This document shows, in pieces, positions 63,567-64,000 of a DNA stretch of 64,000 bases. How positions within the stretch are numbered: position 1 is the stretch's first letter; each line of letters begins with the position of its first letter. The notes under the pieces are model-generated. The model saw nothing but the letters and a program-made list of their open reading frames with translations, was not told the DNA's origin and searched no databases. This DNA comes from Gaiellasilicea sp963829845 (GTDB lineage Bacteria; Actinomycetota; Thermoleophilia; Gaiellales; Gaiellaceae). The position numbers were made by a program, and so were the translations under genes. The stretch spans positions 1-64,000 of the forward strand of contig CAWHKD010000019.1 of the NCBI GenBank assembly GCA_963829845.1, in the 5' to 3' direction.

Positions 63567-64000
63567 CTACCGCATAGGCGGCAGCTTCCAGATGCCACTT
63601 CGTACGGAGATGGTCGCCTTCTGCTTCTCGTTCGACGCGGGCTGGCGCAAGGCCGACGCGTCGTCACCAATCGACGGGATGAACTCCGGCGGGACGCGGA
63701 CCTGGGTCGCCTGCTCGAACGCGTAGGCGAGGCCGATGAGCGTCGGCTCGTCCCAGCGGCCGCCGATGAACGACACACCGACGGGCAGCGGCCCGACGAA
63801 GCCCGCAGGCACCGTGACGTTCGGGTAGCCCGCGACGGCGGGCGGACCTGACGACCCGATGAACGTCGAGAAGTCGCCACCGAGATCGCCGTTGACCGGG
63901 TCGGTTACCCAGGCCGGTCCATTCGTCGGCGCGATGATCGCGTCGAGGTGCTCGGCAGCCATCAGGTCGTCAATCGCCGCCTGGGCGCCGGGCGTAGCGA
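63567..64000 (-). CDS. Amidase-signature family protein, C-terminal part (cut by window edge)
   Basis: Only the last 143 residues lie in the window. They read HLDAIIAPTNGPAWVTDPVN, GYPNVTVPAGFVGPLPVGVS and FIGGRWDEPTLIGLAYAFEQ, the usual C-terminal end of amidase-signature enzymes such as secreted amidases with GDFSTFIGSSGPPAVAGYP. The Ser-cisSer-Lys catalytic triad would be upstream, outside the window. The frame is open to the end at 64000. Confidence 0.85.
   Translation of the reverse strand, partial: ATPGAQAAIDDLMAAEHLDAIIAPTNGPAWVTDPVNGDLGGDFSTFIGSSGPPAVAGYPNVTVPAGFVGPLPVGVSFIGGRWDEPTLIGLAYAFEQATQVRVPPEFIPSIGDDASALRQPASNEKQKATISVRSGIWKLPPMR

Overview
The window is two unrelated pieces of DNA. 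Positions 1 to about 6840 hold a minus-strand copper-resistance cluster of beta-proteobacterial (Burkholderiales) type at moderate GC: DUF411 protein, CopI-like cupredoxin, multicopper oxidase, TolC-like lipoprotein, two small secreted proteins and a heavy-metal P-type ATPase. From about 6840 to 64000 the DNA is very GC-rich with the codon use and gene families of a deep actinobacterial lineage; form I CO dehydrogenase, FolE2, ThyX, ECF41 sigma, RTX-type and LAL regulators suggest Thermoleophilia/Gaiellales, which is inference. At the border the ATPase (minus) and a methyltransferase-like gene (plus) are cut at the same point with no mobile element, so a chimeric contig from a mixed sample is the simplest reading.

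The actinobacterial part in order: cytochrome P460 and STAS genes, a REP-associated (Y1) transposase with three palindromic REP copies nearby (8.4, 11.8 and 19.4 kb), a kynureninase-like enzyme, a one-carbon pair (formate-THF ligase and cyclodeaminase-family protein), cold-shock protein, DUF72/ThyX divergent pair, ECF sigma with membrane anti-sigma, SDR, then three superoxide-dismutase-fold proteins within 5 kb, the last being a YceI-SOD fusion, with PlsY and FolE2 in between.

21.1-31.2 kb is the metabolic core: a complete aerobic CO dehydrogenase locus. A long minus-strand operon reads coxG, a zinc-ribbon protein, five consecutive single-pass membrane proteins with overlapping start/stop codons, coxM, coxS, coxL (form I signature AYRCSFR), coxD, coxE, a tiny Cys-rich protein and a free-standing piece of a CoxL-like Moco domain. 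Divergent from it is an XdhC/CoxF-type maturation protein with a C-terminal YHS metal-binding domain. The block of five small membrane proteins inside the operon is the most interesting undescribed feature.

31-36 kb holds an Fpg/Nei glycosylase, an MFS transporter with its ArsR-like regulator, an asparaginase II family gene (the last three badly frameshifted) and the principal sigma factor RpoD. 36-48 kb carries small zinc-ribbon, PRC-barrel and membrane proteins, LtrA, a LAL regulator, a large secreted RTX-like repeat protein and two methyltransferases. 48.6-53.5 kb is a LiaSR/DesKR-like two-component system divergent from an MMPL exporter carrying a LiaF-like C-terminal domain, with a palindrome between them. 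53.6-64 kb contains a YcaQ-type glycosylase, ketopantoate reductase, DHFR-like and PPOX-like enzymes, an ECF41 sigma/epimerase operon with a perfect ECF41 promoter, a LigD-type polymerase, an FAD oxidoreductase and the C-terminal part of an amidase cut by the window edge.

Two foldback (MITE-like) elements bounded by CTAG at 31.2 and 54.7 kb supply the stop codons of the genes before them. Many genes carry one-base indels in otherwise well-conserved frames in both parts of the contig, which points to uncorrected sequencing errors more than to decay. No tRNA, rRNA, CRISPR array, integrase or phage gene was recognised.
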